This document shows, piece after piece, positions 32,578-44,020 of a stretch of DNA of 64,000 nt; position 1 is the stretch's first letter; each line of letters opens with the position of its first letter. The notes below the pieces were generated by a model. That model did not search any database, was not told the DNA's origin, and saw only the letters and a list, made by a program, of their open reading frames with translations. The stretch spans positions 186,001 through 250,000 of the forward strand of contig VLTN01000049.1 in the NCBI GenBank assembly GCA_008330645.1. Direction: 5' to 3'. The stretch is from Cafeteria roenbergensis (lineage: Eukaryota; Sar; Bigyra; Bicosoecida; Cafeteriaceae). The position numbers and the translations under genes are program-made.

Positions 32578-35500
32578 TCAGCTGCTGGCTGCTGATGTCA
32601 CGACTGCCATGAAGACGTCATCAAGCGTCGGCTCTGTGACTGAGAAGAGGCGCAGGCCATCGTCGCCGGACTTGAGCGTGTCCATCGCGCGGAAGACTCG
32701 CGCAATCTCGACAGCGCGGCTGCGGCCAGCCCGGGCACGGAACGGCACGCGGAGCTTCACGACCGCGCCAACTTGGTCCCGCACCACTGTTCCCGGCAGT
32801 GGGCCGTCTGGCCGAGCGAGGGCATCCACGACGCGTGCGGACGCGGCCGGGCCGGAGGTCTCCACGTCGACCAGGATCCCGCTCCCGAAGGCATCCTTGA
32901 GCTCCTCTGCTGTTCCCACTGCGCGCAAGCGGCCCTCCGCCATGATTGCCACTCGGTCGCCGATGCGTGCGGCCTCGTCCATGGAGTGGGTGGACACGAG
33001 TTGCGCAGCTCCTGCCCGCGCTGCATCGACCACAGCCCAGATGGAGCGGCGCGCGCCAGCGTCGACTCCAGTCGACGGCTCGTCGCTGATGATGGCCCCC
33101 GGGAGGCCAAGCACTGCTGTTGCCAGGCCAAGCTTGCGCTTGTTGCCGCCCGAGAGCTGCTTCACGGCCTTGGTCCGGTGCCTGGTCAGGTCCAGCGAGT
33201 CGCAAAGGGCCGCGAACAGCGGCTCGCGCTCCGCTGCAGGCACGCCGCGGAGGCCCGCGAACAAGTGCAAGTGCGCGTCCACGCTGAGATCCGGCCACAG
33301 CGAGTCTTGCTGGGGGCAGTAGCCAGTGAATCCGGGCCGCGCCTCGCGGACGATGCCGTCCAGGAAGACGCGGCCGGAGAGGCCGTCTGGATCCGAGGCA
33401 TTGGATGCAAGCGACTCGCCGGTGAGCACGCGCATCGCGGTGGTCTTGCCGGCGCCCGCCGGGCCCAACAGGGCGACCACCTCGCCGCGACGAACGCCCA
33501 GCGACCAGTCTTCCAGAATGCGCGTCGTCCCCCCCCCCGCTGCGCCGCTGGGCACGTCGCGTGTGAGCGACACCGCCGCCATGGCGCCTGGCGTCTTGGA
33601 CAGCTCCACGGCTCGGATTCGCTCAGACTGGATGTCTGAGAGCGATCGCTCCTCTTCGTCCCGATCAGCCGCTCGCACGGCCGCACCGGAGGCCGCCGCG
33701 GCCCTGGGCTGAGAGGAGGCGCCTGCCAGCTCCCCCTCCAGAGCGGGCGCCGGGGCCGCGACCACCTTGGCGGCCCCGCTCGCGGGGCTTGCGCCGGCTG
33801 CGCTGCGGGAGCCCTCGTGCCGCCGGCACAAGGTGGCGCCCACCCACTCCCAGTTCTCAAGGAGCCACAGCGCCGAGGCCTCCAGCACGATTTGGCCCGC
33901 TGCCCACGCGAGGTGGTAGCCAACTCCGTTCTCCATCCCAAAGACCGCCTCTTGAGAAAAGGGCTGTCCCTCCCCCGGCGGGTCCGTGAATGTCAGCAGA
34001 GCCAGGCTGTTGAGGCCGCTGTAGTAGTTGAACGTCGGGATGAACGCGAGACCGCGGCGAAGGCTGCGGCCAGCGTCCAGGCTGGACGTCGTCTCGAGGC
34101 TCTGGGCGACCAAGTGGGGAAGCAGGCCAGAAAAGGTCATGAACATGGGGATGATCGGCCCTGCCGTTTCCAAGGACCTCACAAAGAGAGTCGAGACAAG
34201 GTACGCCTGCATCGCGCCCGCCGGGACGAACAGCAGCGTGGCGCACACGAAGCCGCCAGCACGGGAGTCCCCGAGCACCGGCGTTCCGAGCGCCAGGGCG
34301 ACGATGGTCGCGACCATGAGCGGCGTGAGGGCGTAGACCATGTCGAAGGAGAAGAGCGCCAGGAAGTAGTGCTTGAGCCCGCTCACGCGCATCTTCACGC
34401 GAGTCCCGATCTCGCGGTCGTTGGCCATCTCGAAGGCGCCGGTCATGACGAAGTTGGTGGCGCTGACGCCCAGGAACATGGAGGCGAGGAAGCCGATGAG
34501 AAGGTTGGGCGTGCGGTCCGGCAGCGGCGCGAGCGTGGCTGACACCCCGGCGGCGGGGTCAGCCAGGCCGAGCCGGAGTGCGGCGGTCGATAGGGCGCTC
34601 GCAAGCGCCGCCTTGGCCGTCGGGACGGAGCTGTTGAATGCCACAGTCGCGTTGGACTGCGGCGCCGCAGCGAGGGGCAAGCATGCCGCAGAGGCGGGCC
34701 AGCTGGGCCACTGCGGGCAGGATCCAGCCGACGCGGGGGCGAGGCTGCCTCCAAGCGCGGGCGCCAGGGCCGTGCCGCCGGCCGGGACGAGCGCTCCTGC
34801 CATCTGCCCGGTGCCCGTGAAACCGCTTGGCAGAGCTGCCGGCGCGCCCGACCCCGCTGCCCACCACGCTGCCTCGCTCGCGGCCGCCGCCTCCAGGTCC
34901 GCGAGGGAGTCGAAGCGGCGGACGAGCAGCGACCCGCCCACCACCATGCTGGACGTTGCGCCGTCCTCCGAAGTCGCCACCTGCCCGCAGCCTGCAAGCG
35001 GCGGGAACGACTGATTCGCGTTCGCCAGGACCGCGAGGGAGGCCGCCCCACCCGCCGCGATGGCTGGCGGCGAATGGCCCAGCAATGCGCAGGCCGCCTG
35101 CTCCGCCAGAAGCACTGCCGCAGAGCCCGCGGGGCCCACCACTCCGATACCGTGGCCGCCGCGCACGACCTCGCCGCTGAGCGGGAGAGGCGGCACGGCC
35201 GTCGTCCCGTCGCCAGAGAGCTGGCTGATGACGATGAGAGCGGCGACGATGTACCCGAGCGGGAAGATCATGGCCCAGAACACGGCCGCCGGCTCTCGAA
35301 CGGCGGACTGCAGCTGCCGCCACATGATGGAGCGCGTCTGCATGCACACGTGCAGCTCCGCGGCGCGCAGCGGGACAACGGCCTTGGCCCGGGCGGGGGT
35401 CGCGGCGGCGGTCGGCAATGACCTGCCTGCTGTCCGGGACGCCAGCGGGCTGGCAGTGGTCGGGACCGCGGCTGCCGATGCGTGCGCGGCGCCCCCCGCA

Positions 35501-38500
35501 GCGGCGCCTGCCTTCGTTGGCGTGCGCGCCTTGCCCTTTGCTGCCTCCGCGTTGGCCTCTGCCTCTGCCGCGGCGCGCTCTTCCACTTGGGCCCGCGTCA
35601 GCCCGTCGGCAGGCTCCTCTGCCTTGTTGGTGATGGCGAGGAAGACTGACTCGAGCGTCGCCTGCTGCACTGTGGCATGGCGGCCACCGGCTGCGTCCAG
35701 CGCCTCCAGGCAGGAGGCAACGGCTCCCTGCGCTGCCCACGGCAGCGACGCTGTGCATTGCACCTCGGCGCGGCCGCTTTCAGCCGCAGCCCCAGGGCCT
35801 TCCCCCCCTTCCGCGTCCTCCTCCCCCTCCTCCTTCCAGGCCACGTGCGCCCCCCCAGCAGCCGCTTCGAGGGCTTTGCGGCCCGCAGCCGCCTGCTCTG
35901 GCCCGGAAAAGGTCGCCCCCAGCTCATAGCCTTCGGTGAAGCGCTGCTTGAGGAAGAGCTTGCCGCCGCCCGCGACCAGGCGGCCGCGCTTGATCACCAG
36001 CACGCGGTCGGCAAGGAACTCCGCCTCGCTGAGTTCGTGCGTGGTGAAGACGACGCACGCACCGCGCTCGCGCTCCGCCAGGATCAGGTCCCACATGTGC
36101 CGCCGCGTGAGCGGGTCGCAGCCCGACGTCGGCTCGTCGAGCAGCAGAACGGGCGGGCTCCCTAGCATGGCTGCAGCCAGCGCGAGCTTGCGCCGCATGC
36201 CGCCAGAGAACGCAGCCACGGGGCGGTCAGCGTCATCGCCGAGGAGCTCGACCTGCTCGAGCCGGCGACGCACTTCTTCCGACAGAGAGCGGCCCTGCCG
36301 CTCAAGAGCGGGCCCGAGGCCGCGCAGCGTCCCGAATAAGGTGAGATGCTCGCGCGCAGACAGCTCAGGCCAGTTGACGTTGTGTTGCGGGCACACTCCC
36401 GTGCTGGCGCGCACGCGGTGCACAGTGTCTGGCGAAAGGTCCTCGCCGAAGAAGCGCGCGCCGCCTCGGGTTGCAGCGAGCGTGCCGGTGATCATGTTGA
36501 TGGTGGTGCTCTTTCCCCCGCCATTGGCGCCCAGCAGGCAGACCACTTGCCCCGGCGCGAGGGTGAAGCTGACCCCCGCCACGGCAAGCAGGTCCTTCCT
36601 GGGGTCGAAGGCGCCCTTGGAGGTGCCCCGCTCTGGTGCGCCACCTGCCGCGGCGCCGTGCGCCGCATCGCCGTCCGGAGCCGCAGCCAGGCCCAGCCGC
36701 CGCGCTTCGATGATGTCGTTGTGAGCTTCCACACAGTCCCTGGAGGTGTTGGCCACTCCGGGAAAGACCTTGGTCAGGCCGGTCACGTGCACGCACTTGC
36801 TCTCGTGCACGCCCAGTACTGCCTCCGGGTCGAACGCCTCGACGGTGTCACTGGCCACCGGCTCAGAACCGGAGGCAGGCGCGGCGCTCCCGTGCAGGCG
36901 CGCGACCGAGGGCGAGAAGCGCCGGCTGTCCACGCAGACGGCCAGCGCCCCCCATAGCAGGCCGGACAGCGCCATGAGCCCGACGACGGCGAGAACCGAC
37001 ACGTCGCCACCGCCCTCGAGCATGGTCGAAGGCACAAGTCCGCGTCTGTCGTTCTCCAGGACCAAGACCCTGCCGAAGCTCGCCATAAGCCCGAAGTGGG
37101 GAAGGAGCGCAGCAAGGACAAGCTTGAGGGCCACAATCGAGTCTGCGAAGAGGCTCACCGGCGCCCAGATGATGATGGTCGCGATGGGAACCATGCCGAC
37201 CACGGTTGCAGCGCGGTCAGGCGCGCCCAGCGACGACGAGAGCGCTGCCGTGAAGGCCATGCCGGCCAGCAGGTAGACCAGCTCCACGCAGAAGACGAGT
37301 CCGGCGTTGCTGTGCTCGAGCGTGCGGTTGGCCACCTGGGCAGCCACCACAAGCGCCACCGCGGCCGCGCACTGCAGGGAAGTCCACCCAAACGTTGACG
37401 TCCAGTAGGCTGACCCGCGCATGCCCATGAGCGCGAGCGACTGGCGCATGCCTTGCGAGCGCTCCTTCACCAGCCGCGTGGCGAAGGTTCCAAGGAAGAT
37501 GGAGAGAGCTGCAATGGTGTGAGTGTGGGGAGGGGGGAACGCGGGGCAAGGGCGGCTCGCTCCTGCCTTGCAAGCTCGCATTCCGGGCTGGCAGCAAGCC
37601 CGGCGACGGGTCGCAGGGGGGGGGCGGAGGGCAGGCGGCCCAAGCAAGCAGGCAGACCCGACTCACCGAAGAGCGGCATGAGCGGCGAGAAGAGCTTCTC
37701 GATACTGCTGGTTGGCTCGGCGTTGTCCTTGGGGAGGGGCAGACGCAGAGCACGGGCGGGAGCTGGCGGCCCGCCCGCACCTGCAGTGGCAGGGGCAGCC
37801 ACCGCTGGCACGCCGTGGAGCCGCAGCACCGCGCTGTCAACCCAGGCCTGGACGGCAAGCACCCCGGACGTCTCCCAAGTACGGAAGTCGTCTCTGCCCG
37901 CGTGGTCCGCCTGGGACCCGGCTGGGTCGCCTTGCGACACTCGCAGCGACTTTGGGTCGGTCAGCGGCGCAAAGGAGCCGTTCACGTGAATCGCGTAGTC
38001 CCAGCGAGATCCCAGAGAGCCCGGACTCCCCGGCGACGGAAGCTGGTCGCAGCTAGACGCGGTGCTGGCCGACGCAGGCGACGACGTCAGCGTGACGCCG
38101 GCAAAGTAGACCCCGGGGGACGCAGACATTGCCGCCGATGCGTTGCCTGCAAGCTCCGCGATCCGGGGCCAACTTGCCGCGCCGGCCGCGTACGCCGGCA
38201 AGCTGCTCGTGTCGTTGTTCAGGACATTTACCAGCCTATTCGCGCAGGGGTCGGAGGCAGGGCCGACGACAAGGCGCGGCGGCGCGTTCTGGCCCCACGC
38301 CAGCGGAGGCCGCGAGATGTCGCGCGCAGGGGGGTACACCGGAGCAAACAGGAAGCTGAGCAGCCCGGGGTCTGCCGCCTGCGGTTGGCGCGGGCGGAAA
38401 GGGGGGCAACGGATCGGAGACCCGGCAGTTCAGGGACATTTCGCCGGCCTCAAACCACCTCGACTGACCCCCTTCTCCTTCATAGCTGCGACGGCCGCGC

Positions 38501-38512
38501 TTGCAAGGACAG

Positions 38513-38547
<35 letters not shown>

Positions 38548-38920
38548 CCTCCTCACGCAGAATGCCAACTGGGGGCGGGGGTCTGGCGCGCTCGGGGCGC
38601 ATTGCTCGGAAAAGGGGCCGCGACGCAGCGCATGGCGGCGCAATCTGCTCGCAGCAACCGGCCCTCACCGCCGCCGCGAAGCTCGTTGCCTGCGCCGGGG
38701 GGGTTGCATCGTCCTGGATCAGGCCGGTTATGCCCATGAGGAACACGAGCAGGGCTGGGGCCAGCGTTGACGCGATGCAGGCGACCGGCGACCTGAGCGC
38801 GGTCCGGACATCCTTGGCTACCAAGGCGGCAGCCTGAGTGCAAGTCCCGGGCGGCTCGGCCCGAGGACCAATGGACACCTTGGCAACGGGAACGGGGTCC
38901 CCGCCCTCGGTGGCTGCCAT
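32578..38920 (-). CDS. ABC transporter, subfamily A, full-length (3 exons, 1,964 aa)
   Basis: Exons are 38669-38920, 37667-38378 and 32578-37508, joined at GTGAGG/CCGCAG and GTGAGT/TTGCAG. The second join gives LFALSIFLGTF, the start of transmembrane helix 2. Layout is TMD1-NBD1-TMD2-NBD2, with the large extracellular loop after helix 1 (ACIASTLAPALLVFLMGITG) typical of subfamily A. NBD1 has GANGGGKSTT (about residue 648), FSGGMRRKLALAAA and LLLDEPTSGCDP. NBD2 has GPAGAGKTTAM (about 1,669), LSGGNKRKLGLATA and IISDEPSTGVDAGAR. Family members move lipids across membranes; the substrate here cannot be told. The ATG at 38920 was chosen as the nearest before helix 1; intron 1 carries a 32-base homopolymer. 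Confidence 0.9.
38513..38544 (+). repeat. Poly(C) run of 32 bases in ABCA intron 1
   Basis: Thirty-two uninterrupted C on the plus strand, hence G in the ABCA transcript, lie in intron 1 (38379-38668). The true length may be uncertain because such runs are hard to sequence. Confidence 0.85.
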
Positions 38921-39170
38921 TGGCCGGCCGGCTGCAGCTCTGTGTTGAGAGTGGTCTGTTCGGGCAGTGCTCGGCATCGGAAGCGCTGCGACTGGTTCTG
39001 CTGCTGCCAACGTCGTAGCGCTCACGAATGCTGTGCCACGGGCTAGCCGAGCCGCGAGTCGCTCCTTAGCCAGGCCAGCTCGATCGCGGCACAAAAGGAA
39101 CACAAAGCAACCCGGGCGCGCGCGCGCTTGGCTTGGAGCGGCACCGGCGCACGCGACGCCGCGCGGTCAA

Positions 39171-41032
39171 TCAGTCAGACTTTGCCGCTTTGGGGTTCGC
39201 GTACTTGGCCGGCACGGTCCAGAGCGGGATGCCGGTGGCGTCCACAAGGGACTCGGAGACCTCGGCCGCGAGCTGCACAACCTTGCTGCACTGGATGAGG
39301 CCTGTGAGGAGCGTGATGGCCATCACGCCTCCGGGCGAGAGCCACTGCGGGCCGGTGACAGTGTTTTGCAGGCTCCACTCCAGCATGGCGGGGAGCATCA
39401 CAAACGTTGAGTCGAGGAGGCCGCCCCAGAGCGACGGCTCGTTGGCGGCAACGTGCGCCACCATGATGCGGACTGTGAAGTCCGTAAAGGCAAATCCGAA
39501 GGCGACCATGACGAGAACGGCGCCTCGCTGCAGCATCGCGGGGGCGAACACGTGGGTGGCCCATGCGCCCAGGTAGAGGGCTGCGGCAGGGAGGAGGCGC
39601 ATGAGCGCGGCACCAACACGCATGGCAGCAGCAACGGGGCCGCCGCGGGGGGCGCGGGGCCGGTCGCCGTCGACGGTCTGGTGGAGGCGGGTGTGAGCGT
39701 CAGAGCCGGCGGGCGACTCAACCGCTGCTTTCATGCCGTATCCGGCCTCGAACGCCACCACGGTGGCCACCTGGGCACCGATTGTGAGGAGGCTCATCAG
39801 CACCATGCCGAGGATGACGGCGTCCGAGACGGACAGCGACGCGGCGGCGGCGGCGAGGGGGCTGCCTCCCAGCCTTGCTGCTGCGGCGGCTAGGGCATCG
39901 GCCACGGCCTGGGGCAGCGGCTCCCTGAAGGACTGCGTGCCGAACACGCCGGCCGCAATGAATGCGCCGGAGATGAGGACGAGGCCGTCGGAGGGGCCGT
40001 TGACCACGGGGAGCACAAAGGTTCCAGTGTGGTAGGACTCCCACGAGTTTGTGAAGAAGGGGGCTGTCCCGCACCAGAACACCGCGGCCGTCTGCCAGGT
40101 GCCGGAGCCGGTGCCCAGCACTGCGGCAGCGGTGGCGGGGCCAAGGACCCCGGCGTGGATGGCATCGCAGCCGTGGTCGACGATCAGGCCGAGAGGCGAG
40201 CTCATGGCAAGCCGGCGAGCCTGCTTGCCGTCCATGTTGTCGAGCGTCTGGTAGACGAGGAGGCAAGCGGCGGCGGCAAAGGCGACCCACGCGGGAGCTT
40301 CAAGCGCGGCCTCCTCGCTCAGGGAGGGGTTGTGGAGCAGCACAGCAATGGTGAAGGACAACACGGTGAAGCCAAGGGCGGCGACCGTGAGCTGCGGGCA
40401 ACGGCGTGCCGGAGGGGGGGAGGGAAGCGCAATGAGTTGACGGGGCGGCCTTTCCTGAGAGCTGCGTTCGCTGCCGCTCGCGCGCGGGAGTCCAGCCCGC
40501 CCGCACACCGGCAGTGCCGGGACCACTGGCCAGCACTGGCCAGGGTGGCGCCTGCGAATGGCATGAGGTGCCGCTCGAGGGCGTCGGACCAGAGACTCAC
40601 GACGTTCGGCCTGCGAGCAGCAGCGCGCGCGGGGGCCGCGGGAGCGCGTGGTGGAGTGCGCGAGCAGAGAGCACCGGGCGAAAAGCTCAGTCGCAAGGGT
40701 CGCTGGCCATGGCCGCGGCCCACGCGGCAGGGGGCGAAGCGGGGCAGCCGAGGGGGCGCTCGCCCTGTTGTGCCGCCCTCAGCTGCGGGACATGGAGTCA
40801 AACGTTGGCCCGGGGCGACACGCCCCGTGCCCCGGCGCCACAGTGCCCAACTGCCGCACCGGCGCTCTCACGCGATCCAACGGGGGGTGAGCTCCACGAG
40901 CGCGGCGGCAAGCGGCGACAGGACCGCGCTGTAGAGAAGCGAGCGGTCTTCGCCGCGGTACTTGAACGCCAGCGCGGCTTCCACATCGGCCGGGCCCATT
41001 ATGGGAAGGCGGGGCGGTGCATCCTCTGGCAT
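39171..41032 (-). CDS. Ethanolamine/choline phosphotransferase (3 exons, 463 aa)
   Basis: Exons are 40872-41032, 40601-40610 (10 nt) and 39171-40391. Joined, they give YRGEDRSLLYSAVLSPL, then PRWIAPNVLTVAALGF, then the CDP-alcohol phosphatidyltransferase signature DNMDGKQARR...GLIVDHGCD (DGx2ARx8Gx3Dx3D), all characteristic of CEPT1/EPT1/CHPT1. The enzyme transfers phosphoethanolamine or phosphocholine from its CDP ester to diacylglycerol in the ER or Golgi (last Kennedy-pathway step). The first two signature aspartates bind the metal ion. Several hydrophobic segments follow the catalytic loop as usual. Two in-frame ATGs (41032 and 40999) are possible starts; the upstream one adds PEDAPPRLPIM. 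It is divergent from the rhomboid gene, 307 bp away. Confidence 0.9.
40601..40610 (-). other. 10-nt micro-exon in the phosphotransferase gene
   Basis: The exon GCCGAACGTC lies between acceptor CTCGCAG and donor GTGAGT on the minus strand. It supplies the last base of an Ala codon and the codons for Pro-Asn-Val, restoring the conserved W-x-APN-hydrophobic motif of the family. Skipping it would shift the frame. Confidence 0.8.
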
Positions 41033-41339
41033 GGCCGCGCCGAGCTCCGCGGCGGAGCCTCGCTGCGCGAGAGTGTGTTGCCAGCCTCGGGCTGGTTGCC
41101 GCCGGCCGGCTGCGGGAGAGCCTGCAGAGTCGCCGAGGCCACGACTGCCGTCGCACGGCGTGCAGAGCGACGATGCTAGTTCCGCGCGCCGTCGCGGAAC
41201 GCCTGCTGCGCACCCGGAGCCTCGCCGGCAAGGCGGGTGCAGGCAGGCCCGAGCAGTCGCCCGACCCCCTGCTCCGCTCGGCCGCGCTCATCGCCGCTGG
41301 CGGCAGCTGCTCACCGGGCGCGCGCGCTGGGCTGGGAGC
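41033..41339. promoter_or_regulatory. Divergent intergenic region (phosphotransferase / rhomboid)
   Basis: 307 bp separate the two start codons. It presumably holds both promoters; no motif is recognised. The rhomboid frame stays open through it, so a longer rhomboid N-terminus cannot be excluded. Confidence 0.35.
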
Positions 41340-43709
41340 ATGGCTTCCTGCGGCCGCGCTTGCTGCGTCCTGGCGTGCGCCTGGCTCCTGGCCGCTTTCG
41401 CTGCAGTCAGCGAGTGGGTCATGTTTGCTGGGCTTGTCGTGTCGACGCCGACCGAGGCAATGGGCGTCTCGGGACTGTACTCGCTGGTTCAGTCTGGTGC
41501 CATTCCGGTGTATATGCGAGGCCTGTCGCCCGGCCTCGGGGCAGTGGACGCGTCCGCGCTAGGTTCTGCGTCCATTGCATTCCTCGGGGAGCGGCTGCGG
41601 GCCACGGGGAAGGAGTCGCCCTGGACCGTGTCCAAGGGCCGCTCGTCCAAGGGCTGGAGCATCGCGCGGCTGTCCGGCTCCCAGCTGGCGTTTGTGCAGA
41701 CGGCAACTGCCGCCGCTTCGCCCGATAGCAAAGACGGCGCGTGGTGTTGCGGCGAGGAGCTGCCCACCGTCACGGTGTTCGGCCCAGCAGGCGCTGCGGC
41801 CAAGACCCGAGACGCGCCCGCCGCCGGCAACCAGGCCGCAGCGTTTGCCGCCTCGCTCTCGGCGCGCCCCGTCGATGCCGCCATCATGATCCTCTGCGCG
41901 TGGCTGTATTTCCGCAAGGCGACGGGCAAGGTGGGCGACGACCACCTGGCCGTGTCGCTGGAGCTGGCGGCCGGACGGCAGGAGGGGTGGCGCGCGATCA
42001 CCTCGTCGGTGGCGCACGGCGGGCTGCTGCACCTGGGCTTCAACCTGATGACGCTCTTCCAGCTAGGGTCCCTCGAGCCGTCGCTGGGCAGCGCGCGGTA
42101 CGCCGGCCTGTCCGTGGCCCTCATGCTCCTCACAGCCGCGGCGGCCTGCGCGCTGCAGCTGTGCGCGGCCAAGGTGCTGCGCCGGCCAGGCTCCGTGGAG
42201 CAGCGGGCCGTCGGCTACAGCGCTGTGCTGTTTGCCTGGATCGTGGTGGAAGCCTCCCAGCGGGGCGAGTACTGCCCGTTGCCCGTTCCGGCCGGACTCT
42301 GCCTCCCCACCTGGAGGGTGCCCCTGCCCGGCCTGGACGCGAGCGTCCCGCTGAACCTTGCTCCCTTTCTGCTGCTGCTGGTGATGCAGGTGGTAGTCCC
42401 CAACGTGTCCTTCGCGGGGCACCTCGCCGGCATCGTTGTGGGGTACCCGCTCGCTTGGGGCGCCCTGGACTGGGTGCCCACGCCGGTGGGCATGGTGGCG
42501 CTGCTGGCGCTGGCGCTGGGGTGGGGCACAGCCTGCGCCGTGCGGCGCTGGGGGCCGCCCCGCCCTGTCCCCGCAGCTGAGGCCGGGGCCGGGGCCGGGG
42601 CCGGGGCCGGGGCCGGGGCCGGGGCCGGGGCCGGGGCCGCGCCGGACGAGGCGCTGCAGCCCCCGCCGCAGCAGGTGGACTCGACGGTGCTCCCGGTGGG
42701 ATGGACCCCCCGCGCGCTGCTGTGGGCTGGCACAGGCCAGACAGCCACCTCGGCGCAGCGCTCCTCCAGCGCCGCGGCGGAGGCGCTCGAGCTGGCGGCG
42801 GTGGCCTTGCTGGTCGTGTCCGCGACGGGCCTCCTCTCCCGCCGGTGGTGGGTGGCTTCGTGGCAGGTCGCCGCTGCGGCGGCGGCGGTGCTGCTCGTGG
42901 CGCCGGCCTGGCGCCTCGCGCAGCCGCCTCTGCAAGCGGGCGACGGGCTGGCAGAGTTCGAAGCTGCCTCGCAGGCCGCAGCTGCGGCGGAGGGCGCGCC
43001 AGCTGCGGCCGGAGCCCGGCCCAGACCCGCCCCGCCCGCTCCGTCGGCCTCGCCGGTGCGCCTGGCTGCGTGGCGCGTGCCGTGCTGGCGCGGCTCTGCC
43101 GCGGCCGTGAGCGGGGAGCTCGCCGCCACCGCGCTCATGGGGCTGGGGGCGAGCGTCGTGGTCGCGGAGACCAGCACCCTGGTCGCCACGGTGTACCTGT
43201 GGAACCCGCTCCTGCAACTGGCTGGCGGCCGCGTCCTCGCGCTGGCGGGGTCGGTGGCGACGGCAGCCGCCGGGTGTGCCGCAGCGGCGGCGGTGGTGGT
43301 CGCCGCCGGCCGGCTGCTCGGCGCATCCAACGCCAGCGGCCCTCTCCATATTTGGCGGTGGGTGTTCGCCGCCCTGGCTGGCGGCGGGGGGGTGGCAGTG
43401 TGCCCGGCAGCCGCCCCCACAACTGACGGCGCGGTGTGGCGCCAAGGCCTGCCCGAGGGCTGCCTTGCGCTCTCGTGCATCGGTGCTCCAGCGAGGGCCG
43501 TGTCGGGGCTCGTGATGGGTGCTGTGGTGCGGGCCGCGGCCTGCCTCCCTGCTCGAGGCTGCTGCTTCGGCTGCTGCGCTGGCCGCGCGCACGCGCGTGC
43601 CGCCGGCGGGGAGCAGGACCGCCTCGAGGAGCGGGCGGGCCTGACCGGCGGGGCCGCCTTTTCCGGCAGAGCGTTCACGCTGTCGGGGCGGGCAGCTGGG
43701 CAGGCATAG
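41340..43709 (+). CDS. Rhomboid-family intramembrane serine protease (789 aa)
   Basis: A single exon. A first hydrophobic helix (about residues 8-35) precedes a luminal loop. The rhomboid core begins with VAHGGLLHLGFNLMTLFQLG and LEPSLGSARY, like the HxxxxHLxxN motif and L1 loop. The nucleophile is in AVGYSAVLFAW (Ser near residue 290) and the base in FAGHLAGIVVGYPLAW (His near residue 360), so both catalytic residues are present. The family cleaves membrane proteins within or next to their transmembrane helix. After the core there is an (Ala-Gly) run encoded by GGGGCC repeats, then a long extension with further hydrophobic segments (residues about 470-500 and 590-680). That is far longer than most rhomboids (250-450 residues). 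The ATG at 41340 is the first that leads straight into the hydrophobic helix. Confidence 0.85.
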   Translation: MASCGRACCVLACAWLLAAFAAVSEWVMFAGLVVSTPTEAMGVSGLYSLVQSGAIPVYMRGLSPGLGAVDASALGSASIAFLGERLRATGKESPWTVSKGRSSKGWSIARLSGSQLAFVQTATAAASPDSKDGAWCCGEELPTVTVFGPAGAAAKTRDAPAAGNQAAAFAASLSARPVDAAIMILCAWLYFRKATGKVGDDHLAVSLELAAGRQEGWRAITSSVAHGGLLHLGFNLMTLFQLGSLEPSLGSARYAGLSVALMLLTAAAACALQLCAAKVLRRPGSVEQRAVGYSAVLFAWIVVEASQRGEYCPLPVPAGLCLPTWRVPLPGLDASVPLNLAPFLLLLVMQVVVPNVSFAGHLAGIVVGYPLAWGALDWVPTPVGMVALLALALGWGTACAVRRWGPPRPVPAAEAGAGAGAGAGAGAGAGAGAAPDEALQPPPQQVDSTVLPVGWTPRALLWAGTGQTATSAQRSSSAAAEALELAAVALLVVSATGLLSRRWWVASWQVAAAAAAVLLVAPAWRLAQPPLQAGDGLAEFEAASQAAAAAEGAPAAAGARPRPAPPAPSASPVRLAAWRVPCWRGSAAAVSGELAATALMGLGASVVVAETSTLVATVYLWNPLLQLAGGRVLALAGSVATAAAGCAAAAAVVVAAGRLLGASNASGPLHIWRWVFAALAGGGGVAVCPAAAPTTDGAVWRQGLPEGCLALSCIGAPARAVSGLVMGAVVRAAACLPARGCCFGCCAGRAHARAAGGEQDRLEERAGLTGGAAFSGRAFTLSGRAAGQA
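42581..42638 (+). repeat. GGGGCC hexanucleotide repeat (9 units)
   Basis: GGCC followed by nine perfect GGGGCC units encodes an alternating Ala-Gly run in the linker after the rhomboid core. This sequence is G-quadruplex-prone. Confidence 0.95.
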
Positions 43710-44020
43710 CGGCTTCGACTTGCCGAGCGCCCGCGCTGCACCGGCGGCATCGGCCACGCTCAAGGTCGGTCGATGGGGTCACTTGTGACTGCGCGCGTGT
43801 GTGGCTGGCGGGGCTGTGCTTGGTCGTGGCTTTCGCAACCCTGCGGCAGCGCTGCAAGCACTGCCGCCCTGCCAGCTTGCGTGTCCGTTGCGGCCGCCGT
43901 GCGTGTCGCAGCGCTGCTTCGCTAGCGCGGCCTTGGCACCTCCAGCACACGCAGGGTGAGGCCCGCAGAGGAGTCGTCACGAATCGCTGCTCCCGTGCCT
44001 CCGCCAGCACCAGGTGCCGC
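43710..44020. other. Convergent intergenic region
   Basis: 311 bp between the ends of the rhomboid (plus) and thioesterase (minus) genes. No gene is supported. Confidence 0.4.

Noticed and set aside
42063-43763. 566-codon and 511-codon minus-strand frames opposite the rhomboid
   Set aside because: They are antisense of hydrophobic sequence and include the translated hexamer repeat; catalytic rhomboid motifs lie on the plus strand.
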